The notes under the pieces were generated by a model. The model saw only the letters and a program-made list of their open reading frames with translations. It was not told where the DNA came from and made no database searches. Made by a program: the position numbers and the translations under genes. DNA of 64,000 nt from Strigamia acuminata (lineage: Eukaryota; Arthropoda; Chilopoda; Geophilomorpha; Linotaeniidae), in assembly GCA_949358305.1 (NCBI GenBank), contig OX442314.1, positions 15,493,060 to 15,557,059 on the forward strand, read 5' to 3'. Below, one piece after another: positions 62,029-64,000 of this stretch. Every line of letters starts with the position of its first letter. Positions within the stretch are counted from its first letter, which is position 1.

Positions 62029-62162
62029 TGTAAGCGATAGCGCCCCCTGGGGGTCTTTTCGATGACTTGTTCTATGTAATTTGGATTTGTTCTATGCTTT
62101 GAGATAATAAATCAGTCTAGTTCAGACATTCAACTTAACCGTATGTCTAAATCATTCTCACA
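62029..62162 (+). repeat. 3-prime LTR (134 bp)
   Basis: Identical to 57023-57156 and followed by the CAAGC duplication. It carries the same AATAAA and the same CTCF-type block (62039-62053). Confidence 0.97.
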
Positions 62163-62167
62163 CAAGC

Positions 62168-63098
62168 ACACAAGCAAGTAAAAATTTAATCCAAAACCAT
62201 CAAATTAAACAATAAAGTAAATTATATCACTAAAAACACATCAAATCCAAAATAAATCAAAACCACCAATATTTTCATTAAACAGCTCAAAATAATGATA
62301 AATCTCGATAAATTACACAAAAATACTTCATAAATCTAATAATCAATTACAATACACAATAGTAACACTTGCAAAATGAAATAAATGAATAAAACTTCCA
62401 AGTTGATAAGCTCCCCCTTTGGGGTTCGCTTCTCTACAACACAATTCTCATCTTAAAAACCCACCAGTTTTAACACACACCGAACTCGTCTACAATGCAA
62501 TTATGCAGTGCGTGAAGCCAACCAACGCCCTCAGTGCTAAAGGTGGAAACACATCTAACACGCGTTTTAAACACGTTTCTTGCTGAACTTTGCAATTGCT
62601 AGTGCGATATTTAGCAAACGCTGTTTCTCTGTTTCCCTTTCCCAGAAAATGGCGACGATCAGACGAATCTAACTCTAATGCATCAAATATACCACGAAAT
62701 CATTCATTGAATCTAATATACAACTAAAACATACAAAATCTCGCGATACGATCAGAAGTGTATCAATAAATTTAACAATGAAAGTTATTGATCCATTTGA
62801 ATTATCGACCATGCGTAACCTCTGCTTTAAAAACAGACAGAGCAGTAAAACTTGAAGATAAGTAAACTTTGCTAACTGAAACTACCACCAAACCCTCATC
62901 CTAATGCTTCCATAAGACCAATTTTCCAATAACACGAGAAAATCAACTTCGCCATCTGCAACCAATATTAGAACGCTAGACCAGAGAGAAAAGAAGAAAA
63001 AAAATTCGCGAAGAAGAAAGAAAAGAAGAAAAAAATCGTAAAAAAACGTGAAAAAAAAAAGTATATCTCAAATAAAAAAGAAAAAAAAAAAAAGAGAA
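62168..63098. other. Noncoding DNA
   Basis: A+T-rich. AAAATGGCGACG near 62645 resembles a YY1-type start-site motif, but its frame closes after seven codons. An A/G-rich run fills 62985-63098. Confidence 0.35.
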
Positions 63099-63353
63099 AT
63101 GAAATCGGTGCGGATCCTCCTGTTTGTTTATTTGCTTCAGTTTGTTTTCTCAAAAAAGCTTTTTGGAGAAGACGACCATTTTCCCGACCAAATCCTTATC
63201 ATTTTTCATTACGGGCCTGAAGCAACTTATGATCGAAACTTTTCCAATCCTATCGTTTCTTCTACGGAAATTAATTTTCCTTCTAGTCTCGTGGGACGAG
63301 CTTTAAGAGAAAGAACTCGACTTGTGACTTGGCCTTTTCGACGTGAGGGGTGA
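63099..63353 (+). CDS. Possible small secreted peptide (84 residues)
   Basis: From ATG at 63099 the frame encodes MKSVRILLFVYLLQFVFS, a good signal-peptide shape (basic start, hydrophobic core, small residue at the possible cut). About 66 mixed residues follow, ending in RREG and a TGA. The start is preceded by an A/G-rich run. No homologue is known to me, no Cys framework is present, and codon use is not distinctive. It may be a first exon or chance. Confidence 0.22.
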   Translation: MKSVRILLFVYLLQFVFSKKLFGEDDHFPDQILIIFHYGPEATYDRNFSNPIVSSTEINFPSSLVGRALRERTRLVTWPFRREG

Positions 63354-64000
63354 AGTAGTTTCGATGGTCACTGGACCAGCGCTTGCACATGCTCCACTGA
63401 TTGGATGCCAACCTTGCGACCCCTGGTGGCGCTCACCTCAAATTTCCACGCAGTCTTCATTCTTCCTGTACCTTAAGGAAATGGCTGCGGAAATGGTGCC
63501 TAATGACTCACTGCTGCACAAGATTGAAGGATTGTATCGAGAAAGTGGAAAAATCGTAACCAAAATGATACCAAAATGTTCCCAACGCTTTTTTCCCTTC
63601 ATAATTTCTGCACTTTTCGATAAAAATACCAAATATTGACCACTGTAATGCCGGGACATGTCTTCCGTGCATCATTGAAAATATTTTTTCTCTCTTCTCT
63701 TTTGTCAGTAATTGCACAATCAAAATTTCAATCGTTTTTCTCCCATTTTATTTTCAAACCAGAATGACACTAATCATTTCTTTTTTCCCCCTGCAAAATC
63801 CTTATTTCCTTTTCTTCAAAAATAATCTTTCTCAAGAAAATTAATGTTCTCAAACTAATACATCAACGTAATTGCAAAATCGGAAGTTTACGCTAAGGTC
63901 AATGATATCCCCCAGTGGTCATTTCGTACCAAAATAAAATTATCTATAATGACCAAAGGCGCACTTTCAATTACTTTAAAAGCAAACTTTTGCTCAAACT
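63354..64000. other. Noncoding DNA with a CTCF-type motif
   Basis: ACCCCTGGTGGCGCT at 63419-63433 matches 12 of 15 positions of the CTCF consensus on the plus strand. A frame at 63343-63639 is open without a known domain. Nothing else is supported. Confidence 0.3.

Larger units (their letters stand above)
57018..62167 (+). mobile_element. Ty3/Gypsy LTR retrotransposon, intact and young
   Basis: A perfect 5-bp duplication CAAGC (57018-57022, 62163-62167) flanks two identical 134-bp LTRs. Inside are a tRNA-Ser-type primer-binding site, one uninterrupted gag-pol frame, and a polypurine tract. The order protease, reverse transcriptase, RNase H, integrase and the GPF motif place it in Ty3/Gypsy (Metaviridae). 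A tRNA-Ser primer site is known from Mag-type lineages, so Mag-like is a reasonable guess. The element is markedly richer in G+C and CpG than its surroundings. No envelope gene is present. Confidence 0.97.

Noticed and set aside
1-64000. CRISPR arrays, rRNA genes, telomeric repeats, prokaryotic operons
   Set aside because: I looked for regular spaced repeats, conserved rRNA blocks, TTAGG/TTAGGG arrays and tightly packed genes; none was present.

Overview
This window looks like gene-poor animal nuclear DNA, most likely from an invertebrate; I cannot name the species. The evidence is the very A+T-rich background with long A- and T-tracts, the lack of any operon-like packing of genes, spliceosome-type signals, and a metazoan set of mobile elements: Tc1/mariner, hAT-type miniature elements, a DIRS-like tyrosine-recombinase retrotransposon, a short-LTR Ty3/Gypsy element and tRNA-derived sequences. 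No rRNA gene, intact cellular tRNA gene or CRISPR array was seen. No host protein-coding gene can be recognised with confidence.

Layout, left to right. A foldback element (301-1164) has two arms of about 310 bp that are almost identical. A second inverted-repeat element of about 1.3 kb (1412-2747) follows. From 2.7 to 10.9 kb I see mostly featureless A+T-rich DNA. A patch of higher G+C lies at 10.94-11.46 kb, followed by five diverged copies of a short motif and a 166-bp hAT-type MITE with a perfect 8-bp target duplication (12202-12383). A Tc1-like element (15460-17110) keeps long inverted repeats but has a dead transposase. Another MITE lies at 19050-19270. A degraded DIRS-like retrotransposon on the minus strand occupies about 20506-24340. 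It contains a large inverted repeat with a tRNA-Ser-like sequence at its centre, and its reverse transcriptase is missing. The region 25-57 kb is again largely noncoding. It holds low-complexity tracts, a (CCATT)n microsatellite, hairpins, a second hAT-type MITE with a perfect 8-bp duplication (41638-41950), another MITE (48071-48320), a promoter-like motif cluster near 50.6 kb, a possible terminal exon at 31256 and a 183-codon ORF of unknown status (31967-32518).

The one clearly intact gene is the gag-pol polyprotein (57458-61978) of a young Ty3/Gypsy retrotransposon. Its two 134-bp LTRs are identical and it is flanked by the 5-bp duplication CAAGC (57018-62167). It has a tRNA-Ser-type primer-binding site, a polypurine tract, a CCHC knuckle, protease, reverse transcriptase, RNase H and a D,D35E integrase with a GPF motif. 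Two oddities stand out: the protease active site reads D-P-G instead of the usual D-T/S-G, and each LTR carries a near-perfect CTCF-type motif.

The elements do not form a common pathway. They record mobile-element activity of different ages in a gene-poor or intronic region: the LTR element and the foldback arms look young, the Tc1 and DIRS copies old.
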